This document shows, piece after piece, positions 18,669 through 27,220 of a stretch of 64,000 nucleotides of DNA. The notes beneath the pieces were generated by a model, which saw only the letters and a list, made by a program, of their open reading frames with translations, was not told where the DNA came from and ran no database searches. The stretch spans positions 1 through 64,000 of the forward strand of contig NZ_JARVWW010000004.1 in the NCBI RefSeq assembly GCF_029846715.1. The letters are read 5' to 3'. The DNA is from Bradyrhizobium nivariense (GTDB lineage Bacteria; Pseudomonadota; Alphaproteobacteria; Rhizobiales; Xanthobacteraceae). The position numbers and the translations under genes were made by a program. Each line of letters begins with the position of its first letter. Position 1 is the stretch's first letter.

Positions 18669-18771
18669 TGTCATCGCCCGGCTTGACCGGGCGATCCAGT
18701 AGTCCGAGACGCCAGTGATTGAATCGAGAAGCCGCGGTGTACTGGATTCCCCGCCTACGCGGGGAATGACG
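18669..18771. repeat. about 105-bp palindromic repeat, copy A
   Basis: Begins tgtcatcgcccggcttgacc and ends ggggaatgacggca. Each end is itself a hairpin (cgcccggcttgaccgggcg; ttccccgcctacgcgggga). The same element occurs at 33112-33216 (same orientation) and 43393-43497 (opposite orientation), with shared inner words such as gatccagtactccgagac and tactggat. Confidence 0.9.
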
Positions 18772-18799
18772 GCAGTGGGTGTGGTTGAACCGCCCGCTA

Positions 18800-19189
18800 C
18801 TACGCCGCTTCCGCCTCATCCACGCCGCGCTTCAGCGCGGTGCGGGCGGCTTCGCGGTGCTCGGTCGTGATGTGGCTGGCGACCATGCGGATCGCGGTGG
18901 CTAGCACGGCGGCGTCATCGGTGAAGCCGAGGATCGGCATCACGTCAGGGACGAAGTCGAAAGGCAGGATGAAATAGGCGATCGCCCCGAGCAGCGAGGC
19001 CTGGACATGGCGCGGCGTCTGCCGGTCGAACGCGCAGTAATAGGCGGCGAGCAGGTCCTCCGCGAACGGCAGTTGCGCGGCGACACGCTTCAGCTTGCGC
19101 CAGAAGCGGCGGCGCACGCTCTCCCGATCCTCCGCGAGCCGATCGGCCGGCTCGAAACCGACACTGTGTTCGGCAGCCATGTTCGACAA
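18800..19189 (-). CDS. YkvA family (DUF1232) protein
   Basis: A 129-aa protein carrying the DUF1232 core LLGAIAYFILPFDFVPDVMPILGFTDDAAVLATAI, which forms a hydrophobic hairpin and suggests membrane association. The N-terminal part is basic and helical (RRRFWRKLKRVAAQLPFAEDLLAAYYCAFD). The molecular function of YkvA proteins is not established. The start may be the ATG at 19189 or the next Met three codons on. The gene precedes a palindromic repeat and follows phhB by about 90 bp on the same strand. Confidence 0.88.
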   Translation of the reverse strand: MSNMAAEHSVGFEPADRLAEDRESVRRRFWRKLKRVAAQLPFAEDLLAAYYCAFDRQTPRHVQASLLGAIAYFILPFDFVPDVMPILGFTDDAAVLATAIRMVASHITTEHREAARTALKRGVDEAEAA

Positions 19190-19282
19190 ACTCCCCGTTC
19201 AGCCAAGGGTGGCGCCAGGGCGGCAGATCGCCGCATCCCGCGCTGATCACAAGATGGGGATGCGGCCGGTCCCTGCAAGACG

Positions 19283-19585
19283 TCAGCCCGGTGTAAGCTT
19301 GGCGATGGCGTTCATCGCCTTGGCCAGCTCGATGTCGAGCGCGGTGACCCCGCCGGCGTCATGGGTCGAAAGCACCACCTCCACCGTCTTGTAGACGTTG
19401 CGCCATTCGGGATGGTGATCCATCTTTTCGGCGACCAGCGCGGCGCGCGTCATGAAGCCGAAAGCTTCGTTGAAATCCTTGAAGACAAAGGTTTTCCCGA
19501 GGGCGTCGCGGCCCTGGGTTTCGCTCCAGCCCGGTATTGCGCTCAGCGCCTGCTTGCGTGCGTCCGCCGTCAGCCGTTCTGCCAT
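19283..19585 (-). CDS. phhB: pterin-4a-carbinolamine dehydratase
   Basis: A 100-aa PCD/DCoH enzyme that recycles the 4a-hydroxytetrahydropterin formed by aromatic amino acid hydroxylases. The active-site signature [18 protein letters not shown] and the C-terminal [12 protein letters not shown] are complete and the length is normal. No phenylalanine hydroxylase is adjacent; in bacteria lacking one, the protein has been linked to molybdopterin and folate metabolism. It is upstream of the YkvA gene on the same strand. Confidence 0.93.
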   Translation of the reverse strand: MAERLTADARKQALSAIPGWSETQGRDALGKTFVFKDFNEAFGFMTRAALVAEKMDHHPEWRNVYKTVEVVLSTHDAGGVTALDIELAKAMNAIAKLTPG

Positions 19586-19736
19586 GACCGTCTCCGTCGT
19601 TCAGGGGAACTTTACCCTAACACCGGCTGGCGTCCCTGGTTCATACGGGATTTCCGCCATCCGCTAACCATGACGGAGATGTCACCCCGCCGGACAAGAA
19701 ATTTGCTACAATTGCAGGCGTAAATCGCCGGCCAAG

Positions 19737-21182
19737 ATGAAACTGAGCCTCAAGAGCCTGTTCGGGAGAACGATGACCGGGGAGTTGGACCTGGCCGAAG
19801 CGCCCTCTCCGCCTTCGCCGCGATACGCGGCGCGGAAGACGGCACTCGTGACTCTCGCGCTTGTGCTTGCGATCGTCGGCGCGCTCGTCGGTGGCTATTA
19901 TTTCGCGATGCGGCCTGTGATGCTGAAGATCGCGGTCGGCCCCGCCAACAGCGATGACGTCAAGGTCGTGCAGGCACTGACCCAGGCCTTCGCGCAGAAC
20001 AAGAGCTATGTGCGGCTGCGTCCGATCCAGACCGACGGCGCCACCGCCAGCGCCGGTTTGCTCGCAGAGGGCAAGGCCGATCTCGCCATCGTACGCGGCG
20101 ATCTCGACGTGCCGAAGACCGCGCAAGCCGTTGCGACCCTGCGCAAGAACGTCGTGGTGCTGTGGTCCGTCCCCGGCAAGGGCAAGAAGAAGGGCGCCAA
20201 GATCACCAAGGTCGCGCAGCTCGCCGGCCATCGCGTCGGCGTGGTCGGCCGCACCCAGGCCAACGTCAACCTCCTCAAGGTGATTCTCCAGCAATACGGC
20301 GTCGATCCCGCCAAGGTCGAGATCGTGCAATTCCCGGCCAATGAAGCCGCCGAGGCGATCCGCACCCAGAAGGTCGACGCCTATCTCGCGGCCGGTCCCG
20401 TCAACAGCAAGATCACGTCAGATGCGATCGCCGCTTCCGCCAAGGATTTTGGCACGCCGACCTTCCTCGCGATCGATTCGGCGGATGCGATCGCGCAGAA
20501 CCATCCGGCCTATGAAGCGTCCGAGATCCCCGCGGGCACCTATGGCGGCTCGCCCGATCGTCCGGACGAAGAGGTGAAGACCATCAGCTTCTCGCACCAC
20601 ATCGTGGCACGCAAAACCGTGTCCGAAACCACCATTGCAGCGTTCACGCGTCAGCTCTTCGCCGTGCGCCAGCAACTGGTGACGGAATTCCCGCTGGCGG
20701 CGAAGATCGAGACACCCGACACCGACAAGGATGCGGTGATTCCGGTGCATCCGGGTGCGGCCGCCTTCGTCGACGGCGAGGAAAAGACCTTCCTCGACAA
20801 ATACAGCGATTACATCTGGTGGACCCTGATGGCGCTCTCGGCCATGGGCTCGATCGGCGCCTGGTTTGCGGGCTATTTGAAGAAGGACGAGCGCAACACC
20901 AACAGCCATCTGCGCGAGCGGCTGCTCGACATGATCACCGCCGCACGGAAGAGTGAGACGACCGAAGAGCTCGACCAGATGCAGACCGAGGCCGACGAGA
21001 TCCTGCGCGACACGCTGCGCTGTTTCGATCACGGCGCGATCGAGGGAGCCGCGCTCACCGCCTTCAACATCGCGCTCGACCAGTTCCACGCCGCCGTCGC
21101 CGACCGCAAGGCGGTGCTGTTCAGCCTGCCGCAGAACCTGCAACGCACGGGTGCAGCGTTCAGGGCCGCCGGCAACGCGTAA
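19737..21182 (+). CDS. membrane-tethered TAXI-family binding protein with cytoplasmic tail
   Basis: A 481-aa protein whose middle is a TAXI-type binding domain (LKIAVGPANSDDVKVVQALTQAF, GKADLAIVRGDLDVP, LAGHRVGVVGRTQANVNLLK). Unlike an ordinary binding protein it has a non-cleaved N-terminal helix (about 36-57) after a basic, Pro-rich start, and a second helix near 358-382 (YIWWTLMALSAMGSIGAWFAG), followed by about 100 helical, charged residues (LLDMITAARKSETTEELDQMQTEADEI region) predicted cytoplasmic. This looks more like a ligand sensor or scaffold than a transport subunit. No TRAP permease is nearby. The function is inferred only from architecture. Confidence 0.85.
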   Translation: MKLSLKSLFGRTMTGELDLAEAPSPPSPRYAARKTALVTLALVLAIVGALVGGYYFAMRPVMLKIAVGPANSDDVKVVQALTQAFAQNKSYVRLRPIQTDGATASAGLLAEGKADLAIVRGDLDVPKTAQAVATLRKNVVVLWSVPGKGKKKGAKITKVAQLAGHRVGVVGRTQANVNLLKVILQQYGVDPAKVEIVQFPANEAAEAIRTQKVDAYLAAGPVNSKITSDAIAASAKDFGTPTFLAIDSADAIAQNHPAYEASEIPAGTYGGSPDRPDEEVKTISFSHHIVARKTVSETTIAAFTRQLFAVRQQLVTEFPLAAKIETPDTDKDAVIPVHPGAAAFVDGEEKTFLDKYSDYIWWTLMALSAMGSIGAWFAGYLKKDERNTNSHLRERLLDMITAARKSETTEELDQMQTEADEILRDTLRCFDHGAIEGAALTAFNIALDQFHAAVADRKAVLFSLPQNLQRTGAAFRAAGNA

Positions 21183-21285
21183 GCGCCTGCGCGTGTAATC
21201 GCTGCGTCACATTGTCTCAATATAGCGTCGGACTTCACCGTGGCGGCCGCCTGGGCCGTCGCCTCACGCGATATCGAGACGTGCC

Positions 21286-22827
21286 ATGAACATCAAATTC
21301 TCCCGCCGCCGCTTCCTGGCAACCAGTGCCGGCGCGCTGGGCGCGGTCGCAGTGCCCTATCTCTCCCGCGCGGCCGACCGGCCTGCCGTGACCCATGGCG
21401 TGCAGTCGGGCGACGTCACCGTCGACGGTGGCGTGGTCTGGGCGCGCACCGACCGGCCTGCGCAGATGCTGGTCGAAGTGGCGACGACGGAGTCGTTCAG
21501 GGATGCCCGGGCGCTGCCGCCGATCGCGGCGCTGCCCGAGAGCGACTTCACCGCAAAGATGCTGATCGAAAACCTGCCCAGCGGACAGGACATCTTTTAT
21601 CGCGTCCGCTTCCGCGATCTTTCGCACACCGCGGTGGAGGGCGAGCCGGTGACCGGCCGCTTCCGCACCGCGCCGGCCGACCGCCGCGACGTCAGCTTCG
21701 TCTGGGGCGGCGACGTCGCCGGCCAGGGCTGGGGCATCAATCCCGATGACGGCGGCATGTTCACCTTCTCGGCGATGCGCAAGCACCGTCCGGATTTCTT
21801 CCTGCACTCCGGCGACACCATCTATGCCGACGGTCCGATCGCATCGGAGGTGAAGCTCGCCGACGGCAAGATCTGGAAGAACGTCACGATCCCCGAGAAG
21901 GCCAAGGTCGCCGAGACGCTGGACGAGTACCGGGCCGCGCACAAATACAATTTCACCGACGACAATGTCCGCGCCTTCAATGCCGAGGTGCCGATCTTCG
22001 TGCAGTGGGACGACCATGAGGTGACCAACAACTGGTCGCTGTCGAAGGAGCTGCCGGCGACCTACAAGGAGCGCGACATCACGCTGCTTGCGGCCCGCGC
22101 AGGCCGTGCCTTCCACGAGATGTATCCGATGCGCGAGAGCATCGTTGAGCCCGGCCGCGTCTATCGCCAGATCTCCTACGGCCCGCATCTCGAATTGTTC
22201 GTGCTCGACGAGCGCAGCTATCGCGGCCCGAACGGCCCCAATCTCGAAACCACTTACGGCCCGGCCAGCTACTTCCTCGGCCCGGACCAGATGGCCTGGC
22301 TCAAGCGCGGCCTTTTGAATTCGCGCGCGACCTGGAAGGTGATCGCCTCCGACATGCCGCTCAGCCTCGTCGTGTCCGACACGCCGAAGGGCGGCTCGGA
22401 AGCGTTCGCGCAAGGCGACGGCCCGGTGCGCGGCCGCGAGTTCGAGATCGCCGACATCCTGCGCTTCATCAAGATGGCGCCGATCAAGAACACCGTGTGG
22501 CTGACCGCGGACGTGCACTACGCCGCCGCGCATTATTACGATCCGAACAAGGCGCAATTCCAGGAGTTCGAGCCGTTCTGGGAATTCGTCTCGGGGCCAC
22601 TGCACGCCGGCACGTTCGGTCCGAACGCGCTCGACAACACGTTTGGGCCGGAGGTGCGCTTCGTCAAGGCGCCGGGCAAGGACGACCAGAACCTGCCACC
22701 GTCCGCCGGCATGCAATTCTTCGGTCACGTCAAGATCGACGGCGCCTCCGGCCAGATGACGGTGACGTTGCGCGACCGCGCCGATGTCGCGCTGTGGTCG
22801 ACCACGCTTGATCCCAGGCTGGCCTGA
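21286..22827 (+). CDS. phoD: PhoD-type alkaline phosphatase, Tat-exported
   Basis: A 513-aa metallophosphoesterase. A twin-arginine signal (FSRRRFLATSAGALGAVAVPYLSRA) directs folded export. The PhoD N-terminal domain (HGVQSGDVTVDGGVVWARTD) precedes the catalytic domain with DFFLHSGDTIYADG, WDDHEVTNNW and WLTADVHYAAAHYY, which carry metal ligands. PhoD enzymes are Ca/Fe-dependent phosphomonoesterases or diesterases that release phosphate from organic sources. No PHO box was recognised in the 100 bp upstream by eye. The gene seems monocistronic. Confidence 0.93.
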   Translation: MNIKFSRRRFLATSAGALGAVAVPYLSRAADRPAVTHGVQSGDVTVDGGVVWARTDRPAQMLVEVATTESFRDARALPPIAALPESDFTAKMLIENLPSGQDIFYRVRFRDLSHTAVEGEPVTGRFRTAPADRRDVSFVWGGDVAGQGWGINPDDGGMFTFSAMRKHRPDFFLHSGDTIYADGPIASEVKLADGKIWKNVTIPEKAKVAETLDEYRAAHKYNFTDDNVRAFNAEVPIFVQWDDHEVTNNWSLSKELPATYKERDITLLAARAGRAFHEMYPMRESIVEPGRVYRQISYGPHLELFVLDERSYRGPNGPNLETTYGPASYFLGPDQMAWLKRGLLNSRATWKVIASDMPLSLVVSDTPKGGSEAFAQGDGPVRGREFEIADILRFIKMAPIKNTVWLTADVHYAAAHYYDPNKAQFQEFEPFWEFVSGPLHAGTFGPNALDNTFGPEVRFVKAPGKDDQNLPPSAGMQFFGHVKIDGASGQMTVTLRDRADVALWSTTLDPRLA

Positions 22828-22833
22828 TCGGCT

Positions 22834-23235
22834 TCAGGCGCCGCGCGACCGTAGCGCGGCCTCCAGCGCCTCGCTCGAGCATGGCTTCAGCAAACGCGGC
22901 CGGTTGACGAAATCGGAAGCGATCCGTGTCTCGGCGCCGTAACCGGTGACGAAGACGAAGGGAATTTTCAGGGCCGCCAGCCGCTCGGCGACCGCAAAGC
23001 TCTTCTCCCGGCTCAGCTCGACGTCGAGCAGCGCAAAATCAGGGGCCCGCGCCGCGATCGCAGCCAGCGCCTGCGCCACCGACCCCACCGTGCGCACGCT
23101 CTTCACGCCAAATCCGAGCAGGCGATCCTCGAAGTCGATCGCGATGATCGGATCGTCCTCGACGATCAGGACATCGGCAGGACAGTCTGAGCCATCGGAA
23201 AGAGGGGCATTCGCGCTAGGTTTAGCTCTGGACAC
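22834..23235 (-). CDS. single-domain response regulator, 5' end probably altered by IS insertion
   Basis: A receiver domain of about 133 aa without output domain: acidic pocket VEDDP (Glu26-Asp28), phospho-acceptor Asp71 (LLDVEL), Thr97 and Lys117 (LLKP) are all present, so it can be phosphorylated. The only in-frame start is a GTG at 23235, and codons 1-8 fall within the likely left end of the adjacent IS4-type element. The original start and promoter have probably been displaced; the residues before DVLIVEDD are not family-like. It may be expressed from the element, or be silent. It converges on phoD with only 6 bp between the stops. Confidence 0.8.
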   Translation of the reverse strand: MSRAKPSANAPLSDGSDCPADVLIVEDDPIIAIDFEDRLLGFGVKSVRTVGSVAQALAAIAARAPDFALLDVELSREKSFAVAERLAALKIPFVFVTGYGAETRIASDFVNRPRLLKPCSSEALEAALRSRGA

Positions 23236-24561
23236 AAAGAATCTCGATATGATTCAAGCTTGGGATGAAGATTCGTCCTGAGATTTTGGATCATTGGCCG
23301 GAGGTGAGTGCGCAGCTTCCGGCGGGTTTTGACGTGGAAGCAACCGCGCGATCGCGCGGGGCGTTCACGCGGGCGCGGGAGATCAAGAGTGCCGAGACGC
23401 TGTTGCGGCTGGCACTTGCCTATGGCGGTCTCGGCATGTCGCTGCGCGAAACCTGCGCATGGGCGGAGGCCGGCGGGATCGTCAGTTTGTCCGATCCATC
23501 ACTGCTCGAGCGGCTGTGCAAAGCCGCGCCTTGGCTCGGCGACATCGTGGCGGCGCTGATTGCCGAGCAGGCCAAAGTTCCGGCCGGACGCTGGGCCGGG
23601 TATCGCTTGCGTGCCCTCGACGGAACATCGATCTGCGAGCCGGGAGCTGACCGCACGACGTGGCGGCTGCATGTCGGGTACGATTTGGCAAATGGGCAGG
23701 TCGATCAGCTCGAATTGACGGACGGGCGTGGCGCCGAGCATCTGCAGCGCCTGACTTACGTACCCGGCGATGTCGTGCTGGCGGATCGCTACTATGCAAG
23801 GCCGCGCGACCTGCGGCCGGTGATCGATGCCGGTGCGGACTTCATCGTGCGAACCGGCTGGAACTCGTTGCGCCTGTTGCAGGCCAACGGTGAGCCCCTT
23901 GATCTGTTTGCCGCGCTCGCCGCTCAGGCTGAACAGGAAGGCGAGATGCGAGTCCGTGTCCATGAAGGTACGACAGAGAGCCCATCATCGGAGCCGCTGA
24001 TCTTGCGCCTCGTTGTCCGACGCAAGGAGCCGGAACAGGCGGAAGCCGAGCGCAAGCGCCTGCTCAAGGACGCCAAGAAGCGCGGAAAGCAGCCCGATCC
24101 GCGCAGTCTGGAGGCTGCGAAGTACATCCTTCTTCTGACCTCGCTACCAGCCGATACCTTCCCGCCGGCCGATATCCTCGCCCTCTATCGCTTCCGCTGG
24201 CAAATCGAGCTGGCGTTCAAGCGGTTCAAGAGCCTGGCCGGTCTCGACATGCTGCCGGCCAAGAAGCCAGAACTTGCGCGGGCCTGGATCTACGCCAGAC
24301 TGATCGTTGCCATCATCGCCGAACAGATCGCCGGGCAAGTCCCGGACTCTTCCCCCTCTGGGCACGGCGACGCCACCGGCAAGCCCATCGCGATGGCGTC
24401 TTATGAAGATCGCTCTGGCCATCATTTGCGCCGCCATTCGTGGACCACTTCTGTGGCAGGCTGTCCGTAATCTCTTCAGCCGAACCCGCCGCCACCTCTG
24501 CGAACCACCGCGACGGCGCCAAAAACAACACGACAATCTCCGCGCACGACTAACCTAGCGC
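23213..24561 (+). mobile_element. IS4-type insertion sequence
   Basis: The element is about 1.35 kb. Candidate ends are gcgctaggtttag at 23213-23225 and ctaacctagcgc at 24550-24561, which are inverted copies over GCGCTAGGTT with one base indel beyond. One transposase gene fills the interior and its restored reading frame ends inside the right terminal repeat. No clear target-site duplication is visible, so the precise boundaries are tentative. Confidence 0.7.
23265..24558 (+). pseudogene. IS4-family transposase, frameshifted near the C-terminus
   Basis: A DDE transposase. Catalytic Asp residues lie in RALDGTSI and VLADRYYAR; the YREK signature Y-x2-R-x3-E-x6-K is perfect in LYRFRWQIELAFKRFK. 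After about residue 361 the frame changes: the uninterrupted frame runs to 24470 with an unrelated tail, whereas the +1 frame continues with family-like sequence (WRLMKIALAIICAAIRGPLL) to a stop at 24558. A single extra C in the run at 24352-24356 explains it; restoring the frame gives about 430 aa. The catalytic core is complete, so partial activity is not excluded, but inactivation or a sequencing error are the simpler readings. Confidence 0.85.
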
Positions 24562-24573
24562 AGATGACCCCAA

Positions 24574-24601
24574 CCCTCTCCCCGTAAGAACGGGGAGAGG
24601 G
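24574..24601. repeat. perfect 12-bp hairpin, dispersed intergenic repeat
   Basis: The arm ccctctccccgt (24574-24585) and its complement (24590-24601) flank the loop aaga. It directly follows the IS right end and precedes the MATE gene by 51 bp. Hairpins built on CCTCTCCCC are frequent in Bradyrhizobium intergenic DNA. There is no T run, so a terminator role is uncertain. Confidence 0.8.
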
Positions 24602-24652
24602 AGAGAATGACCGAGCCATGTTTTCGTCGCCTGGCTGTGTTAATGACCCGCC

Positions 24653-26047
24653 ATGCTCGACACCGTCCAGCCTCGTCCGCAGCCGCAAGCCGGCGCGCCG
24701 CCAAATCCTCTCGCCGACGAGTTCGTCGAGACGCTGCGGCTGGCCGTGCCGATGATGCTGACGCAGCTCGGACAGATCGCGATGATCACGACCGATCTCG
24801 CGCTGATCGGGCGGCTCGGCGAGAGCGCGGTCGCCGCGGCGGCGCTGGCGCATACGGTCTATTTCGTCAGCTTCACGTTCGGGCTCGGGCTTGTGACGGC
24901 GGTATCGCCGCTGGCCGCGCAGGCGTTCGGCGCCGGCGACGTCAGGCGCATTCGTGGCTCCCTGCGCGTCGGCCTGTGGGTCGCGCTGCTGATCTCGCTG
25001 CCGATGATGGCCTCGCCGCTTTATGGCGAGCACATCCTGATCGCACTCGGTCAGGCGCCGCACTCGGCCGCGCTCGCCCAGCGCTATCTGAACGGGCTCG
25101 CCTGGGGCATCGCGCCGGCGCTCGGCTTCATCGCGCTGCGCAGCATGATGAGCGCGGTGAACCGGCCGCAGGCACCGCTGTGGATCACGCTCGCGGCGAT
25201 CCCCGTCAATGCCGCGCTGGTCTACGTCCTGATCCACGGCCTGTTCGGCCTGCCTGAGCTCGGCCTGTTCGGCGCGGGGCTTGCGACCACGCTGGTCAAT
25301 CTCGGCACTTTCGTCGCCGCGCTCGCGATTGCGGGGCTGCGCAAGCCATTCGCGGACTATCGTCCGCTCGCCCATCTCTGGCGGATCGACTGGCCCCTGA
25401 TGCGCGAGCTCATCGCGATCGGCGCTCCGATCTCGTTCTCGCTGCTGCTGGAATACGGCCTCTTCTCTTCGGCGGCGCTGCTGATGGGGTTGATCTCGAC
25501 CACGGCGCTCGCGGCGCATCAGATCGCGCTCCAGGTCACCGCCGTGCTGTTCATGGTTCCGCTCGGCATCGGCATGGCGGCTACCGTGCGAGTCGGTCAT
25601 GCCTTCGGCCGCGGCGAGCCGCTTGCGGTGAAGCGCGCCGGTCTCGTCGCAGCGGTGCTCGGGATCGCGTTCGTCTCGGCCCTGACCGTCGCGATCATCC
25701 TCGGCCGCTATGAGCTGGGACGGCTGTTCTTCGGCAGCGGCGAGGCGAGCATGGCGACCATCGAGCTGACCGCAACGCTGCTCCTGGTCGGCGCGACCTT
25801 CTTCATCGCCGATGCAATCCAGACCATCATGGGCGGCGCGCTACGCGGCATCAATGACACCAGGATGACGCTGGTATTCGCCGCGATCGGCTATTGGTGC
25901 GTGGGCTTTTCCATCGCCTGGTGGCTTGCCTTCCACGCCGATTTCGGCGCCGTCGGTGTCTGGATCGGACTGTCGATCGGATCGTTCGTCTACGCGGGCT
26001 TGCTGATCTTGCGCTTCCGGATGCTGACGCGCAGACTGGCGTCATGA
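24653..26047 (+). CDS. MATE family efflux transporter
   Basis: A 464-aa inner-membrane antiporter of the NorM type with about 12 helices in two similar halves: ETLRLAVPMMLTQLGQIAMITTDLALIGRLGESAVAAAAL opens the first, RELIAIGAPISFSLLLEYGLF the second. The family exports cationic drugs, dyes and metabolites using Na+ or H+ gradients. Its stop overlaps the next start (ATGA at 26044), and the third gene overlaps likewise, giving a tight three-gene operon with a DUF2867 protein and an HCCA isomerase-like protein. An aromatic substrate is thus possible but unproven. Confidence 0.92.
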   Translation: MLDTVQPRPQPQAGAPPNPLADEFVETLRLAVPMMLTQLGQIAMITTDLALIGRLGESAVAAAALAHTVYFVSFTFGLGLVTAVSPLAAQAFGAGDVRRIRGSLRVGLWVALLISLPMMASPLYGEHILIALGQAPHSAALAQRYLNGLAWGIAPALGFIALRSMMSAVNRPQAPLWITLAAIPVNAALVYVLIHGLFGLPELGLFGAGLATTLVNLGTFVAALAIAGLRKPFADYRPLAHLWRIDWPLMRELIAIGAPISFSLLLEYGLFSSAALLMGLISTTALAAHQIALQVTAVLFMVPLGIGMAATVRVGHAFGRGEPLAVKRAGLVAAVLGIAFVSALTVAIILGRYELGRLFFGSGEASMATIELTATLLLVGATFFIADAIQTIMGGALRGINDTRMTLVFAAIGYWCVGFSIAWWLAFHADFGAVGVWIGLSIGSFVYAGLLILRFRMLTRRLAS

Positions 26048-26532
26048 CCGGGACCGTCCGCGAAGTCACCCCAGAGGTCGACGCCGATGCCGTGCTGGCA
26101 GGTGCGCAATTCATCGACGCGTTCCGCGTCGAGATCGTCGCGACGACCGTGAATGCCCGCGAAGCCTGCACCCGCATGGTGCTGCACGGGCCGCGCTGGA
26201 TCGATGCGCTGCTGCGCTTGCGCAATATCCTGGTGAGCCCGTTCGGACTGAAAACGTCGGGCGAAGGCCTGCCGGCGCCCGGCGGCCTGATCGGCCTGTT
26301 TCCGGTGCTGAGCGAAACGCCGGAGCGGCTGATCGCGGGCTTCGACGATTCTCATCTCGATTTTCGCATCGTGGTCGATGTGGCCGGCGATAACGCGAGC
26401 CGGCAGGTGACCTCGACCACGCTGGTGCGGACGCATAACCTCCTCGGCCGGACCTATCTCACGCTCATCATGCCCTTCCACAAGCTCGTGGTCCGCAGCA
26501 TGATGGGGCGCATCGCGGAGCCGGCCCGATGA
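26044..26532 (+). CDS. DUF2867 family protein
   Basis: A 162-aa soluble protein matching the DUF2867 pattern: REACTRMVLHGPRWIDALLRLRNILVSPFGLKT and the strand-rich LDFRIVVDVAGDNASRQVTSTTLVRTHNLLGRTYLTLIMPFHKLVV. The C-terminal half is typical of this family, in which it sometimes accompanies SDR or NmrA-like proteins. The biochemical role is unknown. The ATG at 26044 overlaps the MATE stop and its own stop overlaps the next gene, so it is translationally coupled both ways. Confidence 0.8.
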   Translation: MTGTVREVTPEVDADAVLAGAQFIDAFRVEIVATTVNAREACTRMVLHGPRWIDALLRLRNILVSPFGLKTSGEGLPAPGGLIGLFPVLSETPERLIAGFDDSHLDFRIVVDVAGDNASRQVTSTTLVRTHNLLGRTYLTLIMPFHKLVVRSMMGRIAEPAR

Positions 26533-27179
26533 CCTTGTCCGTCGACCTCTTCTACTCCTACCGCAGTCCCTTCAGCTATCTGGCACTGCCCAAGACACTG
26601 AAGCTCGTCGCGGAATATGATCTCGCGGTCAACCTGCGGCCGGTCTATCCACTCGCTGTCCGCGTGCCCGGCTTCTTCAAGAAGGCCAGCCCAAACTTCA
26701 TTCGCTATGTGGTGCTCGACAGCACGCGCGTGGCGCAGCACGAGGGCATTCCGTTCCGCTTTCCCAGACCGGATCCGATCGTGCAGGACAAGTCGACGCT
26801 AGATGTGGCGGCCGAGCAGCCTTACATCCACCGACTGACCCGGCTGGGCGCCATGGCGCAGCTCGAAGGCCGCTCGCTCGATTTCACCTACGCGATCGCG
26901 CGCGTGCTTTGGGACGGCTCGGTGGCGGGCTGGAACGAAGGCGATCATCTCGCGCGCGCCGCCGACAAGGCTGGCTTCGATCTCGCCGCAATGGATGCCG
27001 CAATCACCGCTGACCCGGATCGCTACGAGCAGGTGATCGCGGAGAACGAAAAGGACCACGCGGCATCAGGCCATTGGGGCGTGCCGACCTTCGTGTTCGA
27101 GAACGAGCCGTTCTTCGGCCAGGACCGCATCGACCTCCTGCTCTGGCGTATGCAGGGCAAGGGCTTGATACGGCGGTAG
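26529..27179 (+). CDS. 2-hydroxychromene-2-carboxylate isomerase/DsbA family protein
   Basis: A 216-aa thioredoxin-fold protein of the kappa-GST/HCCA isomerase group. LFYSYRSPFSYLAL carries the characteristic Ser in place of the DsbA cysteines, and GHWGVPTFVFENEPFFGQDRIDLL is the typical cis-proline segment and C-terminal. HCCA isomerase acts with glutathione in naphthalene breakdown, but many members of unknown role exist. It overlaps the DUF2867 gene by an ATGA, and is last in the MATE operon. Confidence 0.88.
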   Translation: MTLSVDLFYSYRSPFSYLALPKTLKLVAEYDLAVNLRPVYPLAVRVPGFFKKASPNFIRYVVLDSTRVAQHEGIPFRFPRPDPIVQDKSTLDVAAEQPYIHRLTRLGAMAQLEGRSLDFTYAIARVLWDGSVAGWNEGDHLARAADKAGFDLAAMDAAITADPDRYEQVIAENEKDHAASGHWGVPTFVFENEPFFGQDRIDLLLWRMQGKGLIRR

Positions 27180-27220
27180 GGCGTGTGTTTCCTCAAAGGC
27201 GACGCAGTCGCCCGTCAACT

